DNA from: Thermoguttaceae bacterium
Lineage (GTDB): Bacteria; Planctomycetota; Planctomycetia; Pirellulales; Thermoguttaceae
NCBI GenBank assembly: GCA_017550965.1
Contig: JAFZNK010000269.1
Location: 1-33,041 of the forward strand
Reading direction: 5' to 3'
Length of the DNA: 33,041 nucleotides
Shown piece after piece: positions 32,825 to 33,041 of the stretch. The translations under genes and the position numbers were made by a program. Position 1 is the stretch's first letter. The number at the start of each line of letters is the position of its first letter. The notes beneath the pieces are model-generated. The model did no database searches and was not told the DNA's origin. It was given only the letters and a program-made list of their open reading frames with translations.

Positions 32825-33041
32825 ATGATTCGAATTTACGTTTTAGCCAGACAACTTAATAAGACAAGCGCCGAGATAATTGAAATTTGTCAGAAGCTGG
32901 GATTTCCCGGCAAACGCGTCGCGTTGTCGCGTCTGACGTTGGAGGAGACCGAGCGGATCACGAAGTATTTTGCTTCTTTAGACGACGCCGGGAACGACGG
33001 ATTAATCGATTTGTCGAAATACTATATGCGCGCGCCCAAAA
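32825..33041 (+). CDS. infB: Translation initiation factor IF-2, N-terminal fragment (cut by window end)
   Basis: Seventy-two residues from an ATG at 32825 with GGGGAG just upstream; the frame is open to the last base. The sequence MIRIYVLARQLNKTSAEIIE followed by ICQKLGFPGKRVALSRLTLEE and ERI has the pattern of the IF2_N domain (RVxELAKELGxSSKEVLE..LGxxVKxxxSxLxxEExxxI), which occurs at the N-terminus of IF-2. The GTPase part lies outside the window, so the name rests on this domain only. A terminator separates it from rpoD. Confidence 0.75.
   Translation, partial: MIRIYVLARQLNKTSAEIIEICQKLGFPGKRVALSRLTLEETERITKYFASLDDAGNDGLIDLSKYYMRAPK

Overview
This window looks like a chromosomal segment of a Planctomycetota-type bacterium. 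The main evidence is a DUF1559 prepilin-like protein followed by its small lipoprotein, the abundance of paralogous signalling and HlyD/M50 genes, and the mix of eukaryote-like kinase and phosphatase genes with ordinary housekeeping genes. The phylum is an inference, since there is no rRNA gene here. Codon use is GC-rich, with a striking excess of GAC, GTC, TCG and CGACG, and this produces many long false reading frames on the opposite strand. No insertion sequence, integrase, CRISPR array or rRNA gene was seen.

Left part (1-10.5 kb): the tail of an Sfp-type phosphopantetheinyl transferase is followed at once by a STAS-domain anti-sigma-factor antagonist. After a repeat-rich gap comes a 1360-residue secreted protein, probably carbohydrate-active. 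Converging on it is a minus-strand operon of vWA protein, PP2C phosphatase and protein kinase with Zn ribbon. This is the 'TerY-P triad' known from tellurium-resistance-associated and YegL/YegK/YegI-type loci. The kinase C-terminus and phosphatase N-terminus carry the same Ig-like (He_PIG-like) module, and both proteins end in Ser/Asp/Glu-rich tails.

Middle part (10.8-21.6 kb): tRNA-Cys, coaD, and a three-gene plus-strand operon: tandem GAF + TM + HlyD; secreted HlyD adaptor with an insertion in its lipoyl fold; PqqD-like + M50 protease + HlyD. The trio looks like an envelope complex with an intramembrane protease where a pump would be expected. Then come the DUF1559 and lipoprotein genes (minus strand) and lspA. 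Three gaps (about 1300-1605, 17965-18480 and 20640-20850) hold copies, in both orientations, of one modular family of palindromic repeats.

Right part (21.7-33.0 kb): two paralogous, soluble, VirD4/TraG-like coupling ATPases lie in tandem on the minus strand with no relaxase or secretion channel nearby. Each is preceded by a long leader carrying the same near-identical 38-40 base box beside an inverted repeat of conserved geometry but different sequence. This is the best candidate here for something undescribed. An AT-rich gap leads to dnaG and rpoD, with a possible attenuator in the rpoD leader, and then to the start of infB, which is cut by the window end.
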